The notes: a model not told the origin generated them from the sequence alone. A stretch of DNA of 42,891 nt from Candidatus Omnitrophota bacterium (GCA_018883425.1 VFQY01000010.1:1-42891); one strand, 5' to 3'. Shown: positions 9,536 through 18,830, numbered from the stretch's first letter. Translations and numbers: made by a program.

Positions 9536-9955
9536 ATGAACGATACCCACGAAACACCCGAGAATGACGATTACGAGGAAGAAACGGTACTTGACGGCAG
9601 TCTCGCTGCCCAGCTTCAAAAGATCCAGGAGCACCTTGGTTTCCTTGAAAAGAAGATCGATACGCTGATCGAACAGTCTCAGCGCCAGCCCATGGACCGT
9701 CCGCCTTTCCGCGAACCGCGTCAGGGCGGTTTCCGGCCGCGCGGAGAGTTCGGCGGATTCCGTTCAGGAGGTCCTCGGCGTGATGACCGCGGAAATCGGC
9801 AGGGGCGGCCCGAGGGACGCGGTGAATTCCGCGGTCCGGGATCTTTCCGGCACGGCGGATCCCGTCATGAGGGAGGACGCCATGAAGGAGGCCGTCCTGA
9901 AGGCGGCCGTGGAGGCGAAGCTCGCCCTTTCTTCAAAAAGGGAAAGCGCCGCTAG
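9536..9955 (+). CDS. Hypothetical protein: short coiled coil plus Arg/Gly-rich (RGG-like) tail
   Basis: N-terminal 'LAAQLQKIQEHLGFLEKKIDTLIEQ' followed by a G/R-rich tail ending in RHEGG-RHEGG-RPEGG repeats. Confidence 0.75.
   Translation: MNDTHETPENDDYEEETVLDGSLAAQLQKIQEHLGFLEKKIDTLIEQSQRQPMDRPPFREPRQGGFRPRGEFGGFRSGGPRRDDRGNRQGRPEGRGEFRGPGSFRHGGSRHEGGRHEGGRPEGGRGGEARPFFKKGKRR
9863..9907 (+). repeat. Three 15-bp in-frame tandem repeats encoding R(H/P)EGG
   Basis: CGTCATGAGGGAGGA / CGCCATGAAGGAGGC / CGTCCTGAAGGCGGC. Confidence 0.85.
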
Positions 9956-9981
9956 AGCGTCTGCCCGAAAACGGGGGATGA

Positions 9982-10473
9982 ATGACGTACGTGATTGACG
10001 GTTACAACGTGATTCACGCGCTTCCGGCTCTAGAAAAGTGTCTGGAGTCGAGCCTGAAATGCGCGCGTGACGCGTTGATCCGTATGTGCCTGGTGATTCG
10101 ATCCTCGCGGGGGGACGTACGTCGCATCGTCATCGTCTTTGACGGCGACTCGGCCTTCCGGGACTTTCCTGCAGAAAATTGCGGAGATGTCGAAATAGTT
10201 TTTACAGAATCTTCGGAAGAGGCGGACGAGCGTATTGTCGATGTCCTGCGCGAACTCAGACCCTCAGGGCGCGTCTGTGTTGTTTCAGCCGATCACTTTG
10301 TCCGCAACAACGCGCGCGCCTTTGGGGCAGAGCGGGTTCACCCCCGGGATTTTGAGGCTTTGTCCAGGGCGCGCGGACGCGCGTTTGAAGGTCCGGCGGC
10401 GGAGGAAAGCCTGACTGAAGCCGCTGCCCGCAAACTGACTGAAGATTATAAAAAGCTGCTCGGACTGGAGTGA
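9982..10473 (+). CDS. NYN domain (YacP-like) putative RNase
   Basis: 'MTYVIDGYNVIHALPALEK', 'IVIVFDGDSAFRDFP', 'VCVVSADHFVRNNARAFGA'. Confidence 0.85.
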   Translation: MTYVIDGYNVIHALPALEKCLESSLKCARDALIRMCLVIRSSRGDVRRIVIVFDGDSAFRDFPAENCGDVEIVFTESSEEADERIVDVLRELRPSGRVCVVSADHFVRNNARAFGAERVHPRDFEALSRARGRAFEGPAAEESLTEAAARKLTEDYKKLLGLE

Positions 10474-10519
10474 ATCCGGATCGATTCCAAGTGAATCGTA
10501 TTGAGGAAAGGACCGTGGA

Positions 10520-11023
10520 ATGGATGGCTTGAATGCAACCGTAAGCGTGATGATTGAGATTCCCAAGGGGAGCCGCAACAAGTACGAATACGACAAAGAA
10601 AAGAAGATGATCAAATTCGACCGAATGCTCTTTTCTTCCGTTCATTATCCAAGCGATTACGGTTTTATCGTCAATACCCTGGCGCTCGACGGCGATGCGC
10701 TTGATGCTCTTGTGCTCGTCTGGGAACCCACGTTTCCGGGCTGTCTCATGGAGGCCAAGCCGATCGGGCTCTTCAAGATGCGCGACGAAAAAGGACCGGA
10801 CGAAAAAATTCTCTGCGTCCCCGTCAGGGATCCTTTCTGGAATTACATCAATGAGCTGACCGACGTACCCCCTCATCTTCTCAAGGAAATTGAACATTTC
10901 TTTTCGATCTACAAAGAGCTCGAAGGAACGAAGACCGGCATCGACGGCTGGCGCGACCGCCAGTCGGCGCTGCGCATCATCCAGGAATCGCAGCAGCGCT
11001 ATCAGGAACACGACGACGCCTGA
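10520..11023 (+). CDS. ppa: Inorganic pyrophosphatase (family I)
   Basis: 'IEIPKGSRNKYEYDKE', 'HYPSDYGFIVNTLALDGDALDALVL'. Confidence 0.95.
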   Translation: MDGLNATVSVMIEIPKGSRNKYEYDKEKKMIKFDRMLFSSVHYPSDYGFIVNTLALDGDALDALVLVWEPTFPGCLMEAKPIGLFKMRDEKGPDEKILCVPVRDPFWNYINELTDVPPHLLKEIEHFFSIYKELEGTKTGIDGWRDRQSALRIIQESQQRYQEHDDA

Positions 11024-11038
11024 GGAGCCTGCCGAAAC

Positions 11039-11389
11039 ATGCTGCAATTTTTTGGATACGCCGGATGTTCGACGTGCCGCAAGGCAGAAAAAAAACTCCG
11101 TGAGTTCGGACGCAGTTTCGATGCGGTTGATATCACGCAGAATCCCCCTTCAGCCGCACAGCTCAGGAAACTCCTCGCCTTGGGGATTCCCCTCAAACGC
11201 CTCTATAACACCTCGGGAGAAATGTACAGGCGGCCCGAAATTCGAAAAAAAATCGAAACACTGAACGAGGACGCACAGCTCGAGCTTCTGGCCGCGAACG
11301 GCCGTTTGATCCGCCGGCCGATTGTTTTTGGAAACGCCGCCGCGTCAGTAGGTTTTAACGAAGAAGAATTCAGACGGACATGGACGTGA
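11039..11389 (+). CDS. ArsC/Spx/MgsR family protein (thioredoxin fold, CxxC)
   Basis: 'FFGYAGCSTCRKAEKKLRE', 'PLKRLYNTSGEMYR', 'LIRRPIVFG'. Confidence 0.9.
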   Translation: MLQFFGYAGCSTCRKAEKKLREFGRSFDAVDITQNPPSAAQLRKLLALGIPLKRLYNTSGEMYRRPEIRKKIETLNEDAQLELLAANGRLIRRPIVFGNAAASVGFNEEEFRRTWT

Positions 11390-11467
11390 ACGGCTGCGGG
11401 CTCCGTGAGACGAGCTTCCGCGGCTTACCTAGAGGCGGGCGTGATAAGGCCCGCGCGGAGGAGGGGT

Positions 11468-12271
11468 ATGAAACGCGCTATCTTCTTTTTTCCGGCTTTT
11501 TTTTTTCTCGTTCTGTCGTTCTCCGCTCAAGCCGCAGAGGGTGACTGGAACCTTCTTTCGGAGGGTGAAAAAGAGCTTCTCAGCGGCGTGCTTCAAAAGT
11601 GGGAAATCTGGGTTCCCGCCCGGCAGAAGGACGGCACGGCACCGCTCATGACTTATGAGGAGCTTTACCAGGGGCTGAATGAGGACGAGGTGCGTTTCCT
11701 CGACCGTGTACGGGCGATTGATCCCCGCAAGAGCTTTGATTTTCAAGGAGAATATCTCGGTGCGCCCGAACCCGGCATTCCTTTCGTGAAAATCGAGGGG
11801 CAGACGATGCAAAAAAACGGTGAAACGGTGATCCTGGATCCTCAGTATCTAACGGCCGATGTCTATGAAGCCTATCTTCGGATGAATGAGGCCATGCGCA
11901 AAGATCTGGGCGTCGGTTTGCTGATCGAATCCGGTTACCGATCCCATGCCTACCAGCTTTACACGTTTCTTTTTTACACGCCGAAGCACGGTTATGCCCT
12001 TGCTGAGACAGGGCAATGGGTTGCGATTCCCGGCTACAGCGAACATGGGGCGCCGCGCCGCCAAGCGCTTGATTTTATCAACGAGAAGGGCATTAACGGC
12101 GAGGACCGGGTTGAAGATTTTGAAGAGCTGCCTGAATATGCCTGGCTCGTGAAAAACGCGGCTCGATTTGGTTTTGAATTGTCTTATCCGCGCTCCCAAA
12201 AAGGGATCACGTTCGAGCCCTGGCATTGGCGCTACAATCCCTCCTCTGAAACTGTTCAAAAAGCCGCCTGA
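11468..12271 (+). CDS. Exported D-alanyl-D-alanine carboxypeptidase (VanY/M15-like)
   Basis: ATG 11468 gives a signal peptide 'MKRAIFFFPAFFFLVLSFSAQAA'; 'ESGYRSHAYQ', 'SEHGAPRRQALDF' (SxHxxxxAxD-like), 'EPWHWRY'. Confidence 0.88.
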   Translation: MKRAIFFFPAFFFLVLSFSAQAAEGDWNLLSEGEKELLSGVLQKWEIWVPARQKDGTAPLMTYEELYQGLNEDEVRFLDRVRAIDPRKSFDFQGEYLGAPEPGIPFVKIEGQTMQKNGETVILDPQYLTADVYEAYLRMNEAMRKDLGVGLLIESGYRSHAYQLYTFLFYTPKHGYALAETGQWVAIPGYSEHGAPRRQALDFINEKGINGEDRVEDFEELPEYAWLVKNAARFGFELSYPRSQKGITFEPWHWRYNPSSETVQKAA

Positions 12272-12282
12272 GCCAAGCCGCC

Positions 12283-13176
12283 TTGACGACGATCTTCCGC
12301 AGTTTTGCCGCCTTGTTTTTTCTGGCAATCTCCCTCTGTCCGAATGCTCGGGCAGAAACCTCTTTTCAGCCGCAGCGGAGCGCGCCCGCGAGAGAAGAAT
12401 CCCCGCTGGCGCGCGGCGACCGGCTTTATGAAGAAGGCCGGCGCGAGCAAGCGCGTCTAGCCTACGAGGAAGCGGTTCAGGAAGAGCCCGGCAGCGCGCA
12501 GGCCCGCTTCGCTTTGGGCGCGATCTACCGTGAAGAAAACCGCTTGGCCGAAGCGCTTGAACAGCTCAGAGAAGCCGTGCGATTGGAACCCGTGGATGCT
12601 GATGCGCTTGGACTTTTGGCAAACACGGCGATGGATTTAGGAGAACGCAAGGAAGCTCTTGAAAACTATGCTTTGGCCGTAAAGCTTGCTCCCGCAGATT
12701 TTGGAATTCATTACAATTATGCGCTCGCGCTCACGGAGGAAGGACGGATCGACGAGGCTATTTTTCATTATGAGGAGGCGGTCCGTCTTCAGCCTGGATT
12801 CGCCGAAGGTCATTACAATCTGGGCAATGCATTCTTTGCCAAAAACCAGCTGGACGAGGCCGTTCGCAGTTACCGTGCAGCCGTCCGGGAAAATCCCGGA
12901 TTCGCTCCGGCGCTCTACAATTGGGGAGTCAGCGTGATGAAACGCGGCGAGCCGGAGAAAGCGGCTGAGCTCTACAGCAAGGCGCTGAAACTGAGACCCG
13001 ACTACGCGGAGGCGGCCTACAACCTGGGCTTTGTCCTTCTGGATCTCGGCCGGCGCCCTGAAGCTGTTCAAGCTTTTGAATCGTTTCTCCAAGCCGAAAA
13101 AGGGAGGTTCCCTGAACCTGCGGCCGAGGTGCGGCGCAAGCTGGCGGAACTTCGAGGAACGGGAAATGACGCCTGA
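12283..13176 (+). CDS. Exported TPR-repeat protein
   Basis: Signal peptide and repeated TPR units such as 'AEGHYNLGNAFFAKNQLDEAVRSYRAAVRENPG'; TTG is the most plausible start in the ORF track. Confidence 0.85.
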   Translation: MTTIFRSFAALFFLAISLCPNARAETSFQPQRSAPAREESPLARGDRLYEEGRREQARLAYEEAVQEEPGSAQARFALGAIYREENRLAEALEQLREAVRLEPVDADALGLLANTAMDLGERKEALENYALAVKLAPADFGIHYNYALALTEEGRIDEAIFHYEEAVRLQPGFAEGHYNLGNAFFAKNQLDEAVRSYRAAVRENPGFAPALYNWGVSVMKRGEPEKAAELYSKALKLRPDYAEAAYNLGFVLLDLGRRPEAVQAFESFLQAEKGRFPEPAAEVRRKLAELRGTGNDA

Positions 13177-13846
13177 GCCGATTTCTGTAAGCCGGTTAAT
13201 CCGGTCACGCCGGCGCACCGTCGCGCTGCAGATCGACAGGGACGCTTCGCTGGTGGTGCGGGTTCCCGAGAGACTGAGCGAGAAAGAAATTTTGAGAGTC
13301 CTTGAGGGAAGGCGAGGCTGGATTCTGGAACAGCAGGAAAAAGCCCGCCGGAGAATTCTCCGGACTCCCGAACGGCGCTTCGAAGAGGGCTGTACCTTTC
13401 CCTTTATGGGAATCGAATACCCGCTTTTTTTTTCACGGGACATGCATGCGGACATCATTTTTGAAAAGGCTTTTTACATCCGCCATGATCTCAAGAGCGA
13501 TGCCCGCCGCGTGCTGGAGTCCTGGTGGCGCTGGCAGGCGGGACTTCTTCTGGAGGAGAGGTCGCGTTACTATGCGCGCGCGGCCGGTGTGAGTTTCTCC
13601 AGAATCAGGATCACGGGGGCGAAGACGCGCTGGGGTTCCTGCAGTTACGCAGGCGCGCTGAGCTATTCGTGGCGTCTTGTCCTGACTCCTCCCGAGGCGG
13701 CCGATTATGTCGCGGCTCATGAGGTTGCTCATCTGACGGTTAGAAATCATTCGCCGATTTTCTGGAAAAAAGTCGCGTCTCTTTATCCGGATTATCTCAA
13801 GTGGAAGCGCTGGCTTGACGAAAACGGTTCTTTAACGCATTTTTGA
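13166..13846 (+). CDS. YgjP/DUF45-type putative metal-dependent hydrolase
   Basis: 'TRWGSCSYAGALSYSWRLVLTPPEAADYVAAHEVAHLTVRNHSPIFW'; ATG 13166 overlaps the end of the TPR gene. Confidence 0.88.
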   Translation: MTPEPISVSRLIRSRRRTVALQIDRDASLVVRVPERLSEKEILRVLEGRRGWILEQQEKARRRILRTPERRFEEGCTFPFMGIEYPLFFSRDMHADIIFEKAFYIRHDLKSDARRVLESWWRWQAGLLLEERSRYYARAAGVSFSRIRITGAKTRWGSCSYAGALSYSWRLVLTPPEAADYVAAHEVAHLTVRNHSPIFWKKVASLYPDYLKWKRWLDENGSLTHF

Positions 13847-13910
13847 GAATGGAGGCACGATGTCCGATGCTGTTCTTTCGGAATGTTCGGCCCGCAAAAA
13901 GGAGGTGTCT

Positions 13911-14144
13911 ATGCCTTACGACCCCAGTCTGGATGAAGTGGTTTTTTCCAAAACGTGGGAAAATGACAACGGACGAATTATCATCAGTGTCTATTCTTAC
14001 AACAAGGGCCAGAAAAAGCTTCAGATTAGCCGTGAAAACCGCAATGCTGAAGACGAATTCCGTTTTGCCAAACTCGGTCGGATGACCAAGGATGAGGTGG
14101 ATGCCGTTCTTCCTCTCATTCAGGAAGCCGCGGCTCATTTGTAA
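13911..14144 (+). CDS. Small protein resembling PC4/p15-type ssDNA-binding domains
   Basis: Strong SD AAAAAGGAGGTG before ATG 13911; 'FSKTWENDNGRIIISVYSYNKGQKKLQISRENRNAEDEFRFAKLGRMTKDEVDAVLPLIQEA'. Family assignment is by pattern only. Confidence 0.6.
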   Translation: MPYDPSLDEVVFSKTWENDNGRIIISVYSYNKGQKKLQISRENRNAEDEFRFAKLGRMTKDEVDAVLPLIQEAAAHL

Positions 14145-14201
14145 GAAACATGGGTTCTGCGCATCAGCGGACCTCACACATGAAGGAGATGGACGTCTTT
14201 T

Positions 14202-14693
14202 ATGAAAAAAGTTTTTTGGGGATCCCGGCCCTGCCGAAAGTTTCTCGCTGCGTCGGCCCTTGCGCTTTTTGCGCAGTCAGGATGTCTCTGGGCCTTTGAT
14301 CCGGGGATGCCGCCTCTTGAAGAATCGTTCGCTTATCAGCAATTCAGCAAGCGGGTTTACAACGATCTGTCCGTTCTGATCTACCTGATCGACCGTTTTA
14401 AAGAGGCGCGCATCAAGATTAATTATGACGGCAATTATTTCGAGGCCTCCTTGGCCGCCAATGTTGCCAAGTGGTTTCTGAAACTCCGCTACAGCGGAGA
14501 AACTCCTGAGCAATGGATCCGCCGTTGGTGCGACACAGGCGTCGTCAGCGGCAAGACGATTTGGGTTCAGGACGCCTACGGCGAGTTCAAGATGTCGCGG
14601 GAAGTTCTTTCGGACGAGCTGAGATTTTTGAAGGCCGCAAGGGCGAGGATGCAGACGCCGGCGGCGTCCGTCAAGGCGGGGACCGGGGTGTAG
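14202..14693 (+). CDS. Exported hypothetical protein (DUF5329/YfeK-like pattern)
   Basis: Signal peptide; '...NYDGNYFEASLAANVAKWFLKLRYSGETPEQWIRRWCDTGVVSGKTIWVQDAYGE' resembles the YfeK/DUF5329 layout. Confidence 0.6.
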   Translation: MKKVFWGSRPCRKFLAASALALFAQSGCLWAFDPGMPPLEESFAYQQFSKRVYNDLSVLIYLIDRFKEARIKINYDGNYFEASLAANVAKWFLKLRYSGETPEQWIRRWCDTGVVSGKTIWVQDAYGEFKMSREVLSDELRFLKAARARMQTPAASVKAGTGV

Positions 14694-14732
14694 AAACTGT
14701 TTGGGCATGCCGATATACCCCGAACGGCACCT

Positions 14733-15089
14733 TTGAGGGAGAAACTTATGAAAAACAAAATCAGCTTCGGCGCTCGGGTTGTTGTCTTACTTTTCGTCTT
14801 CCTGGCATCCTCGGTTTGTTCAGCACAGGCTGCCGACGCCTGGACGAAGCTCGGGCGAGGCCTCAACAATATCGTTTTTTCGCCGCTTGAAATCCTTTAC
14901 CGTCCGCAAGAAATGAAAAACGGGGGCGACAGCTGGGCGAACGCCGTTGCTGGGGGAGTCTTTAAGGGGGGCGGGTATTTCGCGGCGCGCCTAGGAACGG
15001 GGCTTTATGAAGTGTTGACCTTCCCCCACCCTGGCCCCAGCGGTTATGAGCCTCTGATTTATCCTGAACATCTCATCGGAAAAAATTAA
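14733..15089 (+). CDS. TIGR04073-like putative exosortase-associated small exported protein (copy 1)
   Basis: Signal peptide; 'DAWTKLGRGLNNIVFSPLEILYRP...GGVFKGGGYFAARLGTGLYEVLTFP'. Confidence 0.75.
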   Translation: MREKLMKNKISFGARVVVLLFVFLASSVCSAQAADAWTKLGRGLNNIVFSPLEILYRPQEMKNGGDSWANAVAGGVFKGGGYFAARLGTGLYEVLTFPHPGPSGYEPLIYPEHLIGKN

Positions 15090-15157
15090 AAATTTTGAAA
15101 ACACGGCCTTACAGCGCCGCACCCTTTCAAACGAGCTGAAATAGCACCGGAGGTTGT

Positions 15158-15505
15158 ATGAAAGTAAGAATGCTGCTTCTCTTGACCGCCGCATTGACGG
15201 CCGCCGCGCCGCTGAAAGCTCAAGCGGACGATGCTGTTACGCGGTTCAGCCGGGGGACGGTAAATGTCGTGTCCTCGCCTTTGGAATATTACGTTCGTTA
15301 TCACCGTGCTGCTGAAAATAAAAACGCCCTTTGGGGTGTCATGGGAAGCCTTACCTACGGAACCGCGTTCACTTTAGCCCGGGTCTCCTCAGGTCTTTAC
15401 GACATGGCAACCGCACCTTTTCCGAATCGGCGGGAATTCCAGCCCGTCGCAGATACCGAAACCCCGATTGAAGCCGTCAAAGCTTTGCGGGGCCGAGCCG
15501 CCTGA
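15158..15505 (+). CDS. TIGR04073-like putative exosortase-associated small exported protein (copy 2)
   Basis: Signal peptide; 'AVTRFSRGTVNVVSSPLEYYVRY...GSLTYGTAFTLARVSSGLYDMATAPFP'; same layout as copy 1. Confidence 0.72.
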   Translation: MKVRMLLLLTAALTAAAPLKAQADDAVTRFSRGTVNVVSSPLEYYVRYHRAAENKNALWGVMGSLTYGTAFTLARVSSGLYDMATAPFPNRREFQPVADTETPIEAVKALRGRAA

Positions 15506-15540
15506 TTTCTCAAAATAAAATGCAAAGAAAGTGAGCCTTT

Positions 15541-15918
15541 GTGAACGCGCGTTTCAGTTCTTTTCTTCTTTTGGCGTGCATGATCGCCGCGGCGGGATGC
15601 GCCCCGAAAGCCGACCCCCGCAAACCTGTGGAAGAGGTGCGTGCCGAAGCCGCCGCCATGAACATGCGGCAGCTGGAATCAGCCGCACGCTCTTACGCAA
15701 AAGCCGCGAAGGCACGGCGGGACAAGCTTTCAAAGGCGACCGAAGAACTCAAGAAACTTCCCCCGAAAGATCTTCTCAGCGAGAAATCCCGAGCCGCGCG
15801 TGAGCGGGCTTCTGCGTTAGGGACTGAGGCCGGCGAGCTGATGGCCCGGCATCAGATCTACGTTCAGAAGCTGGGCGAGATTGGCGGCAATCCGGACAAA
15901 GTCAAAATCCCCGAGTGA
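15541..15918 (+). CDS. Small lipoprotein, helical/coiled-coil
   Basis: GTG start; lipobox 'LACMIAAAGC' followed by a charged helical region. Confidence 0.7.
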   Translation: MNARFSSFLLLACMIAAAGCAPKADPRKPVEEVRAEAAAMNMRQLESAARSYAKAAKARRDKLSKATEELKKLPPKDLLSEKSRAARERASALGTEAGELMARHQIYVQKLGEIGGNPDKVKIPE

Positions 15919-15982
15919 ACGAACGCATGGACGCTGAAAAAAATGCAGGATTGGCCCGCCGAGGCCGAAGGGAGTTTGGTTC

Positions 15983-16459
15983 ATGAAAATTCGCGTATTA
16001 AAAAGAAGGCAGCATTTACCCTACGCTCTGGACGATGTCTTTCCATTTTTTGAAAAACCCGAGAATCTTTCCCGTCTTACACCCGGCAGTCTGCATTTTG
16101 AAATTTTGACGCCGTCGCCTGTCCCGATGAAGGCAGGATCCGTCATTGACTACGTCATACAGATTTCCGGCATTCCGATGCACTGGACGACGCTCATTGC
16201 TGATTATGATCCGCCTTATCGTTTCGTGGACGTTCAGCTGAAAGGGCCCTATGAATTTTGGCATCACACCCATCTTTTTGAAACCGCGCCCGACGGAGGC
16301 GTCTGGATGACGGATGAGGTCCGTTATGCGATGCCGTTGGGTTGGATCGGGGAAGCCGTGCACGCTCTCTGGGTGGGCAGGCAGCTCGAACATATTTTTG
16401 ATTTCCGGGCGCATGTCGTCGCCGGTTTCTTGGGCGATGAGAAGCGCGTGACAGGCTGA
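15983..16459 (+). CDS. SRPBCC family (polyketide cyclase/START-like) protein
   Basis: 'LPYALDDVFPFFEKPENLSRLTPGSLHFEILTPSP...', 'GPYEFWHHTHLFE'. Confidence 0.85.
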   Translation: MKIRVLKRRQHLPYALDDVFPFFEKPENLSRLTPGSLHFEILTPSPVPMKAGSVIDYVIQISGIPMHWTTLIADYDPPYRFVDVQLKGPYEFWHHTHLFETAPDGGVWMTDEVRYAMPLGWIGEAVHALWVGRQLEHIFDFRAHVVAGFLGDEKRVTG

Positions 16460-16461
16460 AG

Positions 16462-17379
16462 ATGAAAGTGGTTCTTGCCGGCGCGACCGGTTTCATCGGA
16501 AAAACACTGATTCGGCGTCTTCTCGAAAGGGGGGACTCGGTTGTTCTTCTGACGCGTTCGCGGGGGCGGGTCCAAGGGATCGAGTCGGAACGCCTGCAGA
16601 GCGTTGTTTGGAACGGTGTTGACGGCGGCGCTTGGGAAAGCGCTCTTCAGGGCGCGGACGGCGTCATGAATCTTTGCGGAGAATCGATAGCGGGCGGCCG
16701 CTGGACGCCTGAGCGCAAACGGCAGATTCTCGAAAGCCGCGTGAACAGCACGCGGGCACTCGTGCGCGCCTCGAGCGCGGCGGCCTCACGGCCCAAAGTT
16801 TTAGTCAATGCGTCAGGTATAGGTTATTACGGAAGCGGTGCGGGTAACGAGGAACTGACCGAGCAGTCTCCCCTGGGCAAGGGTTTTCTCGCGGAGACCT
16901 GTGCCGCCTGGGAGCGCGAAGCCTTGGGGGCTTCTGCCTTGGGAATGCGGGTAGTTCTGGCGCGCATCGGGATCGTTCTTGAGAAAGACGGAGGCGCCCT
17001 TGAAAAGATGCTCACGCCCTTTCTTTTTTTTGCGGGAGGCCCGTTAGGGAGCGGACGTCAATGGTTTCCTTGGGTTCACCGCGAGGATGCCGTCGGATTG
17101 CTTCTATGGGCGCTCGATCAGGGCGGCGCGTCCGGCCCCATGAATGTATGCTCTCCTCAGCCTGTGACGATGAAAGAATTCGCCGCAGTGCTAGGCAGAG
17201 TTTTAGGCCGGCCTTCATGGTTCCCGGTTCCGGCGCTTCTCTTGAAACTTATCCTGGGCGAAATGGCTGAGCTTCTCTTAGACGGGCACCGGGCGGTTCC
17301 GGCGCAAGCGATCCGAGGGGGCTATCGCTTCAAGTTCCCGAGTCTGGAACCTGCACTTAAAAACATTCTGAGCCGCTAA
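16462..17379 (+). CDS. TIGR01777 family NAD-dependent epimerase/oxidoreductase
   Basis: 'MKVVLAGATGFIGKTLIRRLLERGDSVVLLTR', 'VNASGIGYYGSGAGNEELTEQSPLGKGFLAETCAAWE'. Confidence 0.93.
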   Translation: MKVVLAGATGFIGKTLIRRLLERGDSVVLLTRSRGRVQGIESERLQSVVWNGVDGGAWESALQGADGVMNLCGESIAGGRWTPERKRQILESRVNSTRALVRASSAAASRPKVLVNASGIGYYGSGAGNEELTEQSPLGKGFLAETCAAWEREALGASALGMRVVLARIGIVLEKDGGALEKMLTPFLFFAGGPLGSGRQWFPWVHREDAVGLLLWALDQGGASGPMNVCSPQPVTMKEFAAVLGRVLGRPSWFPVPALLLKLILGEMAELLLDGHRAVPAQAIRGGYRFKFPSLEPALKNILSR

Positions 17380-17397
17380 AAAAAACCCGCCCATTTT

Positions 17398-18291
17398 TCA
17401 GCGAAGCGTCTTAGGTTTTGCCTTCCAGCGTTTGTGTCCCCAGGTCCACTGCCCGGGGAAGAGACGTATTTGATCCTCAAGCCGGCGGTTGATTTCAAGT
17501 GTCGTCTTCAGCTCCCAATCCTCACCCTCGGCGAGGGGAATTTCGGGATCGATTTGGATTTCATACTTCCAGTCTCCGACGCGAATGCAGCGGCCGGGTA
17601 CCATGGCAGCCCCTGTTTTTTTTGCGATTCTGACGGCGATGGAAGTCGTCGATGTCTCGTGACCGAAAAAAGGGATCCAAAGCCCTTCCGGCCCTGCCCA
17701 CTGATCCATCAGAATCGCTGCCAAATCGTTGTCCTTCAGCACGCTCAGAATTTTCCGGGCTGAATTTTTCTTGGGAATCGGCGTGAGCTCGGCCTGTCGT
17801 CTGCAGTCATTGATGAGTCTGTCTACGTAGGGATTGCGGATGTCTTTGACGACGACAAAGCATCGTATTCCTGTAAGCGCGTTGAGAAAGGCCAGATACT
17901 CCCAGGACCCGATGTGCGAAATAATGAAAAGAATGCCGCGGCCTCTTTGGCGGGCCGCGTGCAGATGCTCTTGGCCCCGGATGCTGAAATGCCTGTACGG
18001 CTCCCGGGCGGTTCGCTGAACCAGAAGCAGCTCGATCAAGGCGAGCGCGGTATGGCGAAAGGAAGCCTGCGCGATCCGGTCCCGATGATCTTTTGACACA
18101 GAGTTCCCAAAGGCTCGGTTTAAATTTTCCAGAGCTGTGCGCCGCCGCCCCTTCATCGCAAAGTAGGCGAGATCACCCGAGCTTTTGGCGATAGCGCTCA
18201 CCCAGGACAGCGGCAGGATCTGCAGGAAAGCGGCCGCTGTTTTGACAGCCGTGTACTGAAGAAGATATCCGGCACGTTGAATGAAAGTCAT
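17398..18291 (-). CDS. Lipid A biosynthesis (LpxL/HtrB-type) acyltransferase
   Basis: 'GRGILFIISHIGSWEYLAFLNA', 'AILMDQWAGPEGLWIPFFGHETSTTSIAVRIAKKTGAAMVPG'; internal ATG at 18291 with an upstream GGAG is preferred over 18390. Confidence 0.85.
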   Translation of the reverse strand: MTFIQRAGYLLQYTAVKTAAAFLQILPLSWVSAIAKSSGDLAYFAMKGRRRTALENLNRAFGNSVSKDHRDRIAQASFRHTALALIELLLVQRTAREPYRHFSIRGQEHLHAARQRGRGILFIISHIGSWEYLAFLNALTGIRCFVVVKDIRNPYVDRLINDCRRQAELTPIPKKNSARKILSVLKDNDLAAILMDQWAGPEGLWIPFFGHETSTTSIAVRIAKKTGAAMVPGRCIRVGDWKYEIQIDPEIPLAEGEDWELKTTLEINRRLEDQIRLFPGQWTWGHKRWKAKPKTLR

Positions 18292-18506
18292 GGAACTCCG
18301 TGTCTGAATGTTCTGAACCCATGAATGAAGTCTGAAAAAAGCCTTCCCCGCGGAGCGGCTGGCGGCATGTGATTTGCGGCCCGACAGCATTCTGGGTCTT
18401 TATCCTATGAAGGCCTCGTTAAACTAGCCCGCTTCCTCGAGGCCGTCAAGCGTCATGGCCGCCCGCTGCAGATTTTCTCCTTGATTTCAAATCGAAAACG
18501 GGCAAA

Positions 18507-18830
18507 ATGTCCGCACTTTCACTCAAGGTGCGAAACATGCCGCTTGTTTTCAAAATGCTGAAAAGACCGCTGACACCCTGGATTCGGGTGTTTTTGGCCC
18601 TTGTGTTAGTTCTGAGTTTTGCCGCGCTGCCTTTTCATCATCACGAGGAGGGGCATGAGACTGATTTTTGCCCGGTTTGCCACGTGGTCAAAAGTTTCGA
18701 AGTGTGTGTTCTCCTCCTTGCCCTCTTGTTTCTTCCCGCGCTTCTGCGGACTTTTTCCGAATTCTCCCTCTCTTTCTGGACTGAGTTGTCCCTCGCAGTT
18801 CAGCGATCCCGGGCGCCGCCTGCCGTCTGA
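18507..18830 (+). CDS. Small membrane protein with HHHEEGH and CPVCH motifs
   Basis: Two hydrophobic segments flank 'LPFHHHEEGHETDFCPVCHVVKSF'; first gene of the metal-uptake cluster. Start may be ATG 18507 or 18537. Confidence 0.65.
   Translation: MSALSLKVRNMPLVFKMLKRPLTPWIRVFLALVLVLSFAALPFHHHEEGHETDFCPVCHVVKSFEVCVLLLALLFLPALLRTFSEFSLSFWTELSLAVQRSRAPPAV

Noticed and set aside
18483-18493. GATTTCAAATC as a Zur box before the metal operon
   Set aside because: Only a 5-1-5 palindrome, too short and too far from the known Zur consensus to support a call.
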